Made by a program: the position numbers and the translations under genes
NCBI GenBank assembly: GCA_963691715.1
Contig: OY829281.1
Coordinates: 1,488,001 to 1,552,000 of the forward strand
Direction: 5' to 3'
DNA length: 64,000 bases
From: HXMU1420-13 sp963691715
GTDB taxonomy: Bacteria; Bacteroidota; Rhodothermia; Balneolales; Balneolaceae
Notes under the pieces: model-generated
Database searches by the model: none
What the model was told of the DNA's origin: nothing
The model's input: the letters and a program-made list of their open reading frames with translations, nothing else
Part shown: positions 33,664 to 43,209 of the stretch, piece by piece
Layout of the letters: each line of letters starts with the position of its first letter
How positions within the stretch are numbered: position 1 is the first letter of the stretch

Positions 33664-34431
33664 ATGAATAGATTTGTTTTTGTGCTATCGATTTTACTTT
33701 TTTTATCTAGTTGTAATCAAGTTGATAGTATTGACAATCAGGAACCTGATTCTGAGACTGAAATTGAATCTCAACTAGAAAATATAAATCTGAATTTAAG
33801 GGTACATTTAATGCAGAGTGAACCTTGGGTTCATCCTACAGGAACAGAAATGTCAAGCTGGGTAACCCCATCAGATATTGAAAATATTGTAATTCCAGAA
33901 CTCAATAGAATTTGGGAACAAGCTCGCATAACATGGAACATAGAATCAATTATTGAAGAAGAAATATTCAAATATGACGGATATGAAAGCTCCATAGAAT
34001 TTATTATTAATACAAAAAGAGATGAAGATGGTAGATCAGACCCAAATAGACTCCCACCTTTGTATTACTTAATGCAGCCCAAACATCGTAGTTCTGCAAG
34101 TGAACTTAATTCCAATTTATATCATATTTATCTTTTTCCATTTATTGGTAATACCTCTCAAGGTAATGCTATGAGAAATTTTGGCTACCATTCAGTTGTT
34201 GGTGTGTGGACTAATAAATTCAACTATGGAGGTATACCAGAAAAAACCTATTTGAAAGAGGATCCTAACAATTTTGTAAGAGGATCTTTATCAAGAACAA
34301 TTTCTCACGAATTAGGTCATGTTTTACAACTCAGACATACTTGTAATCCTTGCTTAATGGGAAGTAAAGGATATAATGTTCTTAGTGAACAAATTGATAT
34401 TTCTCGAGCTGAAGCTTTGAGAAGATATTAA
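33664..34431 (+). CDS. Zincin-type metalloprotease lipoprotein
   Basis: About 255 residues. The ATG at 33664 begins a lipoprotein signal (MNRFVFVLSILLFLSSC); an upstream in-frame ATG at 33604 lies within the short repeat copy and adds an unlikely tail. The C-terminal zinc site is SHELGHVLQLRH, an HExxHxxxxxH motif, followed by NPCLMG, which supplies the Met-turn expected in metzincins. The middle (residues about 45-200) is unlike well-known proteases. It probably acts at the cell surface on an unknown protein. Confidence 0.8.
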   Translation: MNRFVFVLSILLFLSSCNQVDSIDNQEPDSETEIESQLENINLNLRVHLMQSEPWVHPTGTEMSSWVTPSDIENIVIPELNRIWEQARITWNIESIIEEEIFKYDGYESSIEFIINTKRDEDGRSDPNRLPPLYYLMQPKHRSSASELNSNLYHIYLFPFIGNTSQGNAMRNFGYHSVVGVWTNKFNYGGIPEKTYLKEDPNNFVRGSLSRTISHELGHVLQLRHTCNPCLMGSKGYNVLSEQIDISRAEALRRY

Positions 34432-34451
34432 TGTTAATTGAATGGGCTAAT

Positions 34452-35342
34452 CTAATCACTCCACATATTTAATAATCTATCAGCTTCTATTAGCGCTTCT
34501 TCTATCCCTCTTGTTAAATCTTCACGAACAAGAGGTAGCTTTACTTGGTCTGAATTAATCCATCCTTTATGGAATAACAAGGATTTAACAGGTATAGGAT
34601 TAGGAGCTTTAAACAATAAACTAGTGCATGCTACCCATTCTTTAAATAGTTCTTTAGTGTTCCCTTGAAGAGCTAAATGCACATACTTATGGGTTTTTTT
34701 AGGCCAAACATTAGCAGCTACTGAAACATGACCTATAGCCCCAAGATCTATAAATTCACGAATTAAAATATCGTCTCCACAATATAATGGAGCTTTAGGT
34801 TCTGCCTTATAAAAATCGTTAAAATCTTCAATGCTTCCACTTGCCTCCTTTAAACCTAAATAATTTCCAAAATCATTAAAAAGTCGTGCTGGAACCTCTG
34901 GAGACATTTTATTACCCGTTCTAGAAGGAACATTATAAATCATACAAGGAGTGTCTGTCTCAATCATCAAAGACCTAAACCATATATATTGTCCTTCTTT
35001 TCCAGGTTTAGCATACATTGGGTTTACCAACAAAAAGGCATCCACATTATATTCATCACAAAATTGTATAAACTTAATTTGCCTTTCCAGATCGAATCCA
35101 CTTATCCCAACCATTACTGGAACTACAAGATCTAAAGCTTTAGTAAATTTAACAATTTCTTGTTTTTCAATTTGATTTAGGTTTAAACCTTCCCCGGTAC
35201 TGCCTAAAATCAGCACACCGTTTCCTGCTATTTCTTGTTCTTTTAAAACAGATTCTAAACTTTCGAAGTCAACTTCAGCATAGTCGTTTAATGGGGTGAC
35301 CACAGCGGTCCATAATGGAAAAAGTCGTAATGGATCAATCAT
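34452..35342 (-). CDS. dapA: 4-Hydroxy-tetrahydrodipicolinate synthase
   Basis: About 296 residues from the ATG at 35342. It condenses pyruvate with aspartate semialdehyde in lysine/diaminopimelate synthesis. The TIM-barrel motifs are GSTGEG (Thr), IYNVPSRTG (Tyr) and GLKEASG (Schiff-base Lys). Its start overlaps the last eight bases of dapB (ATGATTGA), giving translational coupling in the lysC-dapB-dapA operon. A longer start at 35384 would lie inside dapB and adds no conserved sequence. Confidence 0.93.
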   Translation of the reverse strand: MIDPLRLFPLWTAVVTPLNDYAEVDFESLESVLKEQEIAGNGVLILGSTGEGLNLNQIEKQEIVKFTKALDLVVPVMVGISGFDLERQIKFIQFCDEYNVDAFLLVNPMYAKPGKEGQYIWFRSLMIETDTPCMIYNVPSRTGNKMSPEVPARLFNDFGNYLGLKEASGSIEDFNDFYKAEPKAPLYCGDDILIREFIDLGAIGHVSVAANVWPKKTHKYVHLALQGNTKELFKEWVACTSLLFKAPNPIPVKSLLFHKGWINSDQVKLPLVREDLTRGIEEALIEADRLLNMWSD

Positions 35343-36006
35343 TAGTTGTAAGATCAAATAATTCACTAAAAGTATGAACTCCATACTTTAAATGCTTATT
35401 TGAAACCAATTGATCTACAGCCCATATTGCACCCTCAGCAAAAATAGATCGATCTAGCGCTTCATGTGAGATTTTAATCTTTTCTGTTTTTGTTTTAATA
35501 GTTAATTCATGAAATCCATTAATGTCTCCCTCGCGTTTAGATGTGATATTGACAGGTTGATTTAGCCATTTTTCCCACGATAAGGCGGTTCCGCTTGGAG
35601 CATCTTTTTTGTGTACGTGATGTACTTCATGAATTTTAAAACTAGGATTATTCAAGATTAAAGATCCAGCACTCATAGTTTCTATAGCTTTTCGAATTAG
35701 ATTCATGCCTAAACTAAAGTTGTTTGCCAATACCCATTTCGAACCCATGGATTGTACTCTACGATTTAAATCTTCGGGCCACTCAAAGCCCGTACTACCC
35801 CATACAGCAGGAACAGTAGATGCTAACACATCATTGATAATAGCATCTACTGCATCTCCAGGCACAAAAACAATGATTGCATCTGCCTGCTTTAGTTTTT
35901 CAACAGTTGGCGGGTTCTTTTCATCAAAGGTATCTAACACGTTGTTGCCCAGAAGATCAACAACCTTACTCCCTGTTTTTCCCGTACCTATTACAGATAT
36001 TTTCAT
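35335..36006 (-). CDS. dapB: 4-Hydroxy-tetrahydrodipicolinate reductase
   Basis: A 223-residue DapB that reduces the DapA product with NAD(P)H. The N-terminal nucleotide-binding loop is VIGTGKTGSKVVDLL. The substrate-binding signature is HEVHHVHKKDAPSGTAL with the catalytic His and Lys. It is shorter than the usual 240-270 residues because the loop between the second and third strands is reduced, as in Bacteroidota enzymes. Its start codon overlaps the lysC stop by one base (TAATG). Confidence 0.92.
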   Translation of the reverse strand: MKISVIGTGKTGSKVVDLLGNNVLDTFDEKNPPTVEKLKQADAIIVFVPGDAVDAIINDVLASTVPAVWGSTGFEWPEDLNRRVQSMGSKWVLANNFSLGMNLIRKAIETMSAGSLILNNPSFKIHEVHHVHKKDAPSGTALSWEKWLNQPVNITSKREGDINGFHELTIKTKTEKIKISHEALDRSIFAEGAIWAVDQLVSNKHLKYGVHTFSELFDLTTND

Positions 36007-37331
36007 TATTCTATAAATTTATGGTGAATCAATTTCACTATTTCTTCGCCACTTTTTTCATCTACCAAAAAACATAAATTATATGCAGAAGCTCCATGAC
36101 AAACCAAGCGTATATTATAATCTTTTAGTAGACTAAAAAGTTGCCCACTTATGCCAGATGTAGCATTAAGACGGTTTCCTATAATTGCAATCAATGACAA
36201 ATCCTTTTCAACCTCAATATCACAAAACTCATTAAGTTCACGAAACACTTTTTCCGTTAATTCAATTTTGTTAGAAGCTTTCGTAGCTGTATCTAATGTC
36301 AAAGAAACACTTACCTCTGATGTTGTAACAAGATCTACCGATATTTTATTTTCTGCCAATACATTGAACAACCTAGCCAAGAAACCATGTTGATGCAACA
36401 TCTCTAAGCTACGAACGGTAAGTAGAGTCTGATCTCTTCGTAGTGATATTGCCCTTACTACAGGTTCCTTAATGGTTTTATTTACTATTATTGTGCCAGG
36501 TAATTCCGGTCTTTTACTATCGGCTACACGCACTCGAGTACCACTTCTCATTGCCGGTTTTATCGTTGCTGGGTGAAGAACTTTCCCCCCAAAAATCGAA
36601 AGCTCTGCAGCTTCATCAAACGTAATTTCTGAAATTGGTTTTGCCGATGACACTAGCCTTGGATCTGTTGTATACACTCCTGCAACATCTGTCCATATCT
36701 CCAACTTATCAGCACCTACAGCTTCAGCAAATAATGCCGCGGAATAATCACTACCTCCCCTACCTAATGTAGTTGTTGAACCAAAAATATCTGACCCAAT
36801 AAACCCTTGTGTTAATAGTACACTATTTTTATCGATAAAGGCTGCAGCTTTCTTTTGTATTGACACTAATTCTGGCACAGCATGTCCAAAAGTTGAATCA
36901 GTTTTTATGACCCTTCTAGCATCTAACCATTCTGCGTTCACCCCATTTTCTTTTAATACCTCTACAAAAATACGGGTACTCATTAACTCCCCAAAAGCAT
37001 ATAATCTATCCTTCCATCTTTTATCTCGTCCATATTGATCTAAATGAGCCCTGAGTTCAGACATTTGCCTCTGAAATGTATTTAACACTTTTTTTCGCTC
37101 TTTTAAACTAGAAATAATAGATAAATGCCTATCATTTATATGTATAAGTAATTGTTCACGTTCCGTTGAACTGATGTTAGAATTTTCTAGAGCAACCAGA
37201 TCGTTTGTAGTACCACTTGTAGCACTTATTACAATTAATTTTCTGTCGCTATGGTCAGCAACTATAGAAGCACTATGCTGCATAGCTTTGAACGTACCTA
37301 CAGAAGTACCGCCAAATTTTGAAACAATCAT
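36006..37331 (-). CDS. lysC: Aspartate kinase
   Basis: A 441-residue monofunctional aspartokinase, the first enzyme of the aspartate pathway. The N-terminal kinase motif is VSKFGGTSVG; ELMSTRI, GFIGSD and GRGGSDYSAALFAE follow, and the ATP-binding TDVAGVYTTDPR lies around residues 210-225. Two ACT regulatory domains follow from about residue 295 (LLTVRSLEMLHQHGFLARLF and LSLIAIIGNRLNATSGISGQLF), which suggests feedback inhibition by an amino acid, probably lysine given its operon with dapB and dapA. Confidence 0.93.
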   Translation of the reverse strand: MIVSKFGGTSVGTFKAMQHSASIVADHSDRKLIVISATSGTTNDLVALENSNISSTEREQLLIHINDRHLSIISSLKERKKVLNTFQRQMSELRAHLDQYGRDKRWKDRLYAFGELMSTRIFVEVLKENGVNAEWLDARRVIKTDSTFGHAVPELVSIQKKAAAFIDKNSVLLTQGFIGSDIFGSTTTLGRGGSDYSAALFAEAVGADKLEIWTDVAGVYTTDPRLVSSAKPISEITFDEAAELSIFGGKVLHPATIKPAMRSGTRVRVADSKRPELPGTIIVNKTIKEPVVRAISLRRDQTLLTVRSLEMLHQHGFLARLFNVLAENKISVDLVTTSEVSVSLTLDTATKASNKIELTEKVFRELNEFCDIEVEKDLSLIAIIGNRLNATSGISGQLFSLLKDYNIRLVCHGASAYNLCFLVDEKSGEEIVKLIHHKFIE

Positions 37332-37432
37332 GTGAGTGAGTAGAGATTTTTTTTCGATTATAAAATAATCAGAGTTTCATCAAAACCATTATGTATTTTA
37401 AAGTTATTACAGAAACAGAATTTTTTCTTTTT

Positions 37433-38635
37433 ATGAGATATGTGTTATTAATTTTTTTGACTCTCTTTTCCGGGGCATGTAATGATCCACACCTATCCCT
37501 AAAAGAACTAAATCAAAAATTAATACAAATCTCTAATATCGAGGATAAATACCTAGCGAAAAAAGCCGCTGATAACCTTTGGCATACACTGGTAAACAAC
37601 AATCGAATTCCATACACGAGCGATTCTTCCGTGATTTTCCTTTATAAAGGAGATGTAGAACGTGTTTCTTGGAATGGAGATTTTAATAATTGGGGAAGTA
37701 ATACATTAATTAAATTCGAAGGCACGCAATTGGGGAATAGTGACATTTGGTTTTATAAACATACATTTCCTTCAAATGCACGCTTAGATTATAAAATCAA
37801 TATAAATAATACAGAATGGGTATTGGATCCTGAAAACCCTTTCCAACAGTGGAGTGGTTTTGGCCCCAATTCTGAGCTAAGAATGCCGGATTGGCAAGAA
37901 GATACCATCGTCAACTCGAGTGTAAACATCCCAAAAGGTAACATCTCAAATCCTATAACAATGCGCAGCAATTCCTTAGGGTATGATGTAAATTTTTGGG
38001 TATATATTCCTTACAATTATGAAAGTACACTTCAGCATAATGTTATATATGTAACTGATGGGGATGAATACATTAATGATGACCTTGGTTCTATGATAAC
38101 AGTACTGGACAACCTACATTTTCAAGGTAAAATTGAACCTACTGTTGCAGTATTTATTAGCCCATTAGATCCTAAAAACCAAGACCTAAACCGCCGAATG
38201 GATGAAATGGCTAATAATCAAAAATTTATTTCCTTCTTTATTGGTGAATTAATCCCCAGAGTAGAATCAGGATATAAAGTGAGCAAAAAAAGCATCGATC
38301 GTGCAATTTTAGGAACATCCTTAGGGGGCTTAAATGCAACTTATTTTGGATTTACTCGACCAGATATTTTTCAAAAAATTGGTATACAATCCCCAGCTTA
38401 CTGGTATCGCGATGAAATTTTTGACATCGTGAAAGCATCAAATATTACCAATACTGATATTTTTATGAGTGTTGGAACTATCGGAGATAACACAATAGAT
38501 GCAAGAAATATGAAGAACCTTTTTGAAAGAAAAAATCTACGTTTTAATTATATAGAAGTAAACGAAGGTCATTCTTGGGGTGCTTGGCGCTCGCAAATAG
38601 ATGATATACTTATCCAGTTCTTTGGAACACATTAA
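37433..38635 (+). CDS. Enterochelin esterase-like lipoprotein
   Basis: About 400 residues from ATG 37433 (signal MRYVLLIFLTLFSGAC). Two parts: an Ig-like glycogen-binding-type E-set domain (about residues 45-150; FLYKGDVERVSWNGDFNNWG), and a C-terminal esterase domain with VIYVTDGDEYI, the nucleophile elbow GTSLGGL and a final GHSWGAW carrying the catalytic His. The arrangement is that of Fes/IroE-like enzymes. It would cleave esters outside the cytoplasm. The family also includes polysaccharide acyl esterases. Confidence 0.85.
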   Translation: MRYVLLIFLTLFSGACNDPHLSLKELNQKLIQISNIEDKYLAKKAADNLWHTLVNNNRIPYTSDSSVIFLYKGDVERVSWNGDFNNWGSNTLIKFEGTQLGNSDIWFYKHTFPSNARLDYKININNTEWVLDPENPFQQWSGFGPNSELRMPDWQEDTIVNSSVNIPKGNISNPITMRSNSLGYDVNFWVYIPYNYESTLQHNVIYVTDGDEYINDDLGSMITVLDNLHFQGKIEPTVAVFISPLDPKNQDLNRRMDEMANNQKFISFFIGELIPRVESGYKVSKKSIDRAILGTSLGGLNATYFGFTRPDIFQKIGIQSPAYWYRDEIFDIVKASNITNTDIFMSVGTIGDNTIDARNMKNLFERKNLRFNYIEVNEGHSWGAWRSQIDDILIQFFGTH

Positions 38636-38749
38636 ATGGTCTATGTACAGCATAAAGAAATCATTTACAGAATTTAGCTGGCTCCAATTTTGAATGTCAT
38701 CTACCTTCTCCTTATCCTCAATCATCATACACTAACCTAAGAATTTCAT

Positions 38750-39997
38750 ATGCCACTTATAACTAATGATGCTGTAGTATTTGGACTGTTGATATCCATT
38801 TTAGCTGCTATTTTTATTACTTCAAGTAGTGAAAATCCAAATTGGAAAAAATTCTACACCTTTGTTCCATCTCTTTTGCTTTGTTATTTCATCCCGTCCA
38901 TTTTTACCTCATTAGGGATCATAGATCCAAAAGAATCCAATTTATACTATATGGCTTCAAGATATCTGTTGCCTGCAAGTTTAGTTCTACTAACGTTAAG
39001 CATAGACATTAAAGGCATCTTGAATTTAGGATGGAAAGCGGTAGCAATGTTTTTTGCTGGTACAACGGGCATCATAATTGGAGGGCCATTAGCCTTGATG
39101 ATCGTGAGTGCAATTAATCCTGAAATAACTGCCTGTGCTGGACCCGATGAGGTATGGAGAGGGTTAGCAACTGTTGCTGGCAGTTGGATTGGTGGTGGTG
39201 CTAATCAAACTGCTATGTTCGAAATATTTGAAGCTAGCGATACTCTTTTTAGTGCTATGATTACCGTAGATATAATTGTAGCAAATATCTGGATGGCTTT
39301 TATTCTTTACGGTGCAGGAATGAGTAAAACGATCGATCGATGGTTTAATGCCGACTCATCTGCCATCGAAACACTGAAACAAAAAATAGCAGACTACCAA
39401 GAAAGTATCGCAAAAGTACCCACCATGCTCGATTTCGTTAAAATGGGAGCCATTGCATTTTCTATTACCGCTTTAGGCCATGTTTTGGGGGATATTATCG
39501 CTCCATGGGTTGAACAAAATTACGAGTATTTGAAAAAACTGAGTTTTAATTCACCTTTTTTCTGGATCATAGTAACCGCTACGTTAGGTGGTTTTGCTAT
39601 GTCCTTTACCAAACAGAGAAATCTGGAAGGGGCTGGCGCATCAAAATTGGGTAGCTTGTTCCTATATATTTTAGTTATGACTATTGGGATGAAAATGGAT
39701 TTAACTGCATTTGCTGATGTTCCTGGATATTTTATTATTGGATTTATTTGGATTATTATCCATGTTATTGTTTTACTTACTGTTGGTAAAATAATTAAAG
39801 CACCTTTTTTCTTCACTGCTGTAGGATCTCAAGCCAATGTTGGTGGTGCAGCTTCCGCTCCTATAGTGGCTTCGGCTTTTTCACCAGCATTAGCACCCGT
39901 TGGTGTATTACTAGCGGTTTTAGGATACGGAGTAGGTACATTTGGAGCATTATTATGTGGAAAAATTATGCAATTTGTAAGCACCGGAGCAATCTGA
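38750..39997 (+). CDS. DUF819 family membrane protein
   Basis: A 415-residue integral membrane protein of the DUF819 (YjcL-like) family with about 10-12 membrane segments. Typical stretches are ASRYLLPASLVLLTLSID, GSWIGGGANQTAMFEIF and SQANVGGAASAPIVASAFSPALAPVGVLLAVLGYGVGTFGALL. The fold is related to sodium-coupled transporters, but the substrate is unknown. It is independent of the esterase before it (about 115 bases between). Confidence 0.88.
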   Translation: MPLITNDAVVFGLLISILAAIFITSSSENPNWKKFYTFVPSLLLCYFIPSIFTSLGIIDPKESNLYYMASRYLLPASLVLLTLSIDIKGILNLGWKAVAMFFAGTTGIIIGGPLALMIVSAINPEITACAGPDEVWRGLATVAGSWIGGGANQTAMFEIFEASDTLFSAMITVDIIVANIWMAFILYGAGMSKTIDRWFNADSSAIETLKQKIADYQESIAKVPTMLDFVKMGAIAFSITALGHVLGDIIAPWVEQNYEYLKKLSFNSPFFWIIVTATLGGFAMSFTKQRNLEGAGASKLGSLFLYILVMTIGMKMDLTAFADVPGYFIIGFIWIIIHVIVLLTVGKIIKAPFFFTAVGSQANVGGAASAPIVASAFSPALAPVGVLLAVLGYGVGTFGALLCGKIMQFVSTGAI

Positions 39998-40110
39998 GAA
40001 GTACGTGATTCTGAATTTATTAATTAAAGTTACTTTTACATGCATGCTGTTGAATATTGGTCGTCGAATTCTCGTATCTTTATTCTTTTAAACTTTAGAT
40101 ATTCGCATTC

Positions 40111-41313
40111 TTGAAGAGAGCTTTAAAATTTATTAGTGTATTTATAATCACAGCAATTGCTGTTTTTGCAATGGTAATTGGTGCAAATTATTCCGCGTTT
40201 AAAAGCTTATTTGCTAATTCAGATGGCATGACTGAAGGGGCTGAATACATTGAGAATACGTATTCCTTAAAAACACTGACCGAATTCATAGGTAAAAAAC
40301 CTGAATATGTATCTATTGTGTCTTTCAATGTAAATGATCCAGATTCGGGAATTTTTTATGGTTCGGAAATTATTAGAACCATGGGGTCGCTTGGAAATAT
40401 CTTTTTACTCATCGAATATGAACGCCAAGTGGATGAAGGAGTACTAAATCCAAACACTGTTGTTGATCTATCAGAAATTGATAAATACTTACTCCCGCAG
40501 ATTAATCAAAATGCACACGAAGGAGCTCTTACTTTTCTCACTGAAAATGAAATGGTTCCGATAACCTATGATAGAGCCATTCAGGCAATGGTTCAATTTA
40601 ATTCATTGGCTATAGCAGATTATTTCTGGTTTAAATTGGGAGAGCAGAATATTAAAAATCTCATGAATTCTCTGGCTTTACCAAATACAGAAATGCCATT
40701 ACCCTATTCTGGAGTTTACAGCTCTATTGCTCCAAGTCTTAGCTCATTACTACCAAATAATCATCTAGCTATAACGGACACCCTATCGTCTTTTCATAGA
40801 GATAGCATGTTTAATAAGATGATAGAAACTGCTTCATATTTTACTCAAACAGAGGAGCGTCATATACAGAGGAAGGAAATCATGGAAGAGCTAAGGTTAA
40901 ATCTTACTTTTATAGAAGAACGTAATGCTCTTTCTCTCTTTCCCCAAACTACTGCACAAGACATGGCATACCTTCTAGCCAAGATTTGGAAAAATGAAGT
41001 AATAAATGAAAAAGTTTCTAAAGCAGTGAAAGAAAAAATGGGTTGGGCGCTAAGTTCAGATTCAATGAAACGAGGTTTCAAAGATTATGGAGCTTTTTAT
41101 GATACAAGAATGGGAATGTTAAGCGGTATTGATTTTGGCACTTCTGCATATGATGATCATACCTCCGTTCAAGCTATTTTTTTTGATCAACTACCGGTTG
41201 CATTTTGGCTTCATTTAAGTGCCAATCACATGCAAGAAGACTACCAACAACGATTAATATGGGATCCGGCACTCTTTGAGACAACGATCCAACAAATAGA
41301 ACTTCACAAATAA
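40111..41313 (+). CDS. Beta-lactamase-fold serine hydrolase homologue, probably inactive
   Basis: A 400-residue membrane-anchored protein starting at a TTG (no nearer ATG keeps the signal MKRALKFISVFIITAIAVFAM). It resembles class A beta-lactamase/PBP-like proteins: RTMGSLGNIFLLIEYERQVDEGVLNPN corresponds to the segment that normally carries SxxK, followed by an AMVQFNSLAIADYF segment at the SxN position. The Lys of SxxK is absent (SLGN), so acylation is unlikely. It may bind peptidoglycan precursors or proteins instead. Function not known. Confidence 0.6.
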   Translation: MKRALKFISVFIITAIAVFAMVIGANYSAFKSLFANSDGMTEGAEYIENTYSLKTLTEFIGKKPEYVSIVSFNVNDPDSGIFYGSEIIRTMGSLGNIFLLIEYERQVDEGVLNPNTVVDLSEIDKYLLPQINQNAHEGALTFLTENEMVPITYDRAIQAMVQFNSLAIADYFWFKLGEQNIKNLMNSLALPNTEMPLPYSGVYSSIAPSLSSLLPNNHLAITDTLSSFHRDSMFNKMIETASYFTQTEERHIQRKEIMEELRLNLTFIEERNALSLFPQTTAQDMAYLLAKIWKNEVINEKVSKAVKEKMGWALSSDSMKRGFKDYGAFYDTRMGMLSGIDFGTSAYDDHTSVQAIFFDQLPVAFWLHLSANHMQEDYQQRLIWDPALFETTIQQIELHK

Positions 41314-41376
41314 AATAAAAACTGTTAGTTAATAAGCCATAAAAATATAGCATATTAACCGATTAAACATTATTCC

Positions 41377-41859
41377 ATGAAATACCGTCTTTTATATCTT
41401 CTTTGGCTCTTCCCTTGTTATCTTGCGTTTATCAGCGTTCAACAGCTAAATGTGTATCGTGGCACCATAGATACTTACAATAATGGCGAAAGTATAGCTG
41501 CTGATGTATTAGATTTCGACATCAAACAAATTGCGGCACAAAGCAACGGATATGTTGTTCTTAATTTTACAACTTCCACAGGTGAAAATATTGAAAAAAG
41601 ACTGTCTTTATCAGTACAAATGGCTCAACAAATCATGGATATTGGTGTGATTCCAATTCGGTTTCAGAAAAATACCTACCAAGAAATTGTAATGATACCG
41701 GTATACGAAATTCAAAGGAGTACTTCTTTGATGAATATGATTATTGCCATCATTAGTACTACAATTCTATCTATAGCCTGTACTTTTATTTCTCGGTTTG
41801 CTAATAAACGAGCTACAGAAGGTGTAAATGAATTAGTGATTGAAAGAGTGGATGTATGA
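41377..41859 (+). CDS. Small two-helix membrane protein
   Basis: A 160-residue protein with an N-terminal membrane segment (about residues 5-22), a soluble beta-rich middle of about 90 residues (DFDIKQIAAQSNGYVVLNF region) and a second membrane segment near residues 120-140. No family was recognised. Its last four bases overlap the start codon of the methyltransferase gene (ATGA), so the two form an operon. Confidence 0.6.
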   Translation: MKYRLLYLLWLFPCYLAFISVQQLNVYRGTIDTYNNGESIAADVLDFDIKQIAAQSNGYVVLNFTTSTGENIEKRLSLSVQMAQQIMDIGVIPIRFQKNTYQEIVMIPVYEIQRSTSLMNMIIAIISTTILSIACTFISRFANKRATEGVNELVIERVDV

Positions 41860-42569
41860 GTACGGGTACTCTGTATTTAATTCCAACTCCACTTGGAAAA
41901 ACAGCATTTAATAACTCCCTTCCTGAACACACCCTTAACATAATTCGACAACTAGATGTTTTTGCTGTTGAAAACATACAGTCTGCTGTAAAATTTTTAA
42001 AATGGGTTAGTGATACAGTACCTGAGTACAAGATTGATTTTTATCAACTCAATAAGAAAACACCTGAGCATGAAATTTTTTCTTTACTTAAACCTTTAAA
42101 GTCTGGCCGTGATATGGGAGTTCTATCAGAAGCAGGGGCTCCTGGAATCGCAGATCCCGGTTCTTTATTGGTAAAAATGGCGCATAAAAACGGAATTCGA
42201 GTTATTCCTCTTATTGGTCCATCAAGTATTCTTTTAGCAATGATGGCTTCTGGTTTTAATGGCCAATCATTTTCATTTAATGGTTATTTACCTATAGATC
42301 AAAAGGGAAGAAAACAATCTATAACTCAGCTTGAGGGGGAATCTCGACGTCATGATAAAACTCAAATTTTCATGGAAGCTCCCTACAGAAATAATGAAGT
42401 TTTATCCTCGATTCTTGAAATATGCCGCCCTGAAACAAAACTTTGTATCGCTTCCGACATCACTCTTGAGCAAGAATTTATTGTTTCTCGAGAAATACAA
42501 GAATGGAAAAAAAAGAAACTTCCAGATCTTCATAAACGACCAACGATCTTTATCCTGTATGCGAAATAA
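41856..42569 (+). CDS. SAM-dependent methyltransferase, RsmI-like
   Basis: A 237-residue protein of the tetrapyrrole methylase fold. It begins TGTLYLIPTPLGKTAF, has the GVLSEAGAPGIADPGSLLV block (the SAM-binding loop of RsmI), then VIPLIGPSSILLAMMASGF and IFMEAPYRNNEVL. It is shorter than E. coli RsmI (286 residues), matching a group common in Bacteroidota. The likely role is 2'-O-methylation of 16S rRNA, but RsmI-type activity in this shorter group is not certain. Confidence 0.78.
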   Translation: MSTGTLYLIPTPLGKTAFNNSLPEHTLNIIRQLDVFAVENIQSAVKFLKWVSDTVPEYKIDFYQLNKKTPEHEIFSLLKPLKSGRDMGVLSEAGAPGIADPGSLLVKMAHKNGIRVIPLIGPSSILLAMMASGFNGQSFSFNGYLPIDQKGRKQSITQLEGESRRHDKTQIFMEAPYRNNEVLSSILEICRPETKLCIASDITLEQEFIVSREIQEWKKKKLPDLHKRPTIFILYAK

Positions 42570-42599
42570 AAAAGCCCGATTCAAAATTTGACCGGGCTA
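42568..42599 (-). terminator. Intrinsic terminator of the ankyrin gene
   Basis: On the minus strand AGCCCG-type stem (AGCCCGGTCAAA / TTTGAATCGGGCT) is followed by six T residues. It lies 26 bases after the ankyrin gene stop. On the plus strand the same hairpin has no T-run, so it serves mainly the minus-strand gene. Confidence 0.8.
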
Positions 42600-42624
42600 G
42601 ATGTTTATTTATTAGTTTCTCTAA

Positions 42625-43005
42625 CTAATGTGCGCCAGCTTCTGTGAGCATGTCTATAACTTGGGTATGATTTTGTGATACCGCTTGATCAAGTGCTGAC
42701 CAACCACGATCATCGTGTACGTCGACGTCGCCTTTTTTGCTAATTAGTAATTCAACAATATTCTGATTTCCATTGGTCGAAGCCCAATACAATGCTGTTG
42801 TTCCTCGATTATCCCTGTGATCAATTTCCGCTCCATTATTTATTAGTACCTCAACAATATCTAAATGACCATGTTTAGAAGCTTTTAATAGTGCTGTCCT
42901 ATCATGTTCATCGCAGGTATTAACGTCAATACCTAGTGAAAGGAGCTTTTTAACTATCTCAAAGTCGCCATTTTCAGCAGCGTCTAGAAATATTTCATCA
43001 TTCAT
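42625..43005 (-). CDS. Ankyrin repeat protein
   Basis: A 126-residue protein made of about four ankyrin repeats: DEIFLDAAENGDFEIVKKLL, then repeats opening with DEHDRTALLKASKHGH, DNRGTTALYWASTNGN and DDRGWSALDQAVSQNH. It has no signal peptide and would act as a protein-binding module. An unusually good ribosome binding site, AGGAGGT, lies six bases before the ATG (43011-43017), in contrast to most genes here. The binding partner is unknown. Confidence 0.85.
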   Translation of the reverse strand: MNDEIFLDAAENGDFEIVKKLLSLGIDVNTCDEHDRTALLKASKHGHLDIVEVLINNGAEIDHRDNRGTTALYWASTNGNQNIVELLISKKGDVDVHDDRGWSALDQAVSQNHTQVIDMLTEAGAH

Positions 43006-43209
43006 AGTTTACCTCCTAGAGTTTTTGAATGAAAAGATATGCTAGCTTATTGTAATTGCCTCAGAACCTAATGTCAAATAAAATATGGTAAATCTGAAAA
43101 AGTTGATAAATTTTGACAATTATTAAAATCTCAACCTACTAAAATAAGGGAAACCATTCTTTCATCACGCAGTTAATTCCATTATATTTACAGTATCATT
43201 TAATCTATT

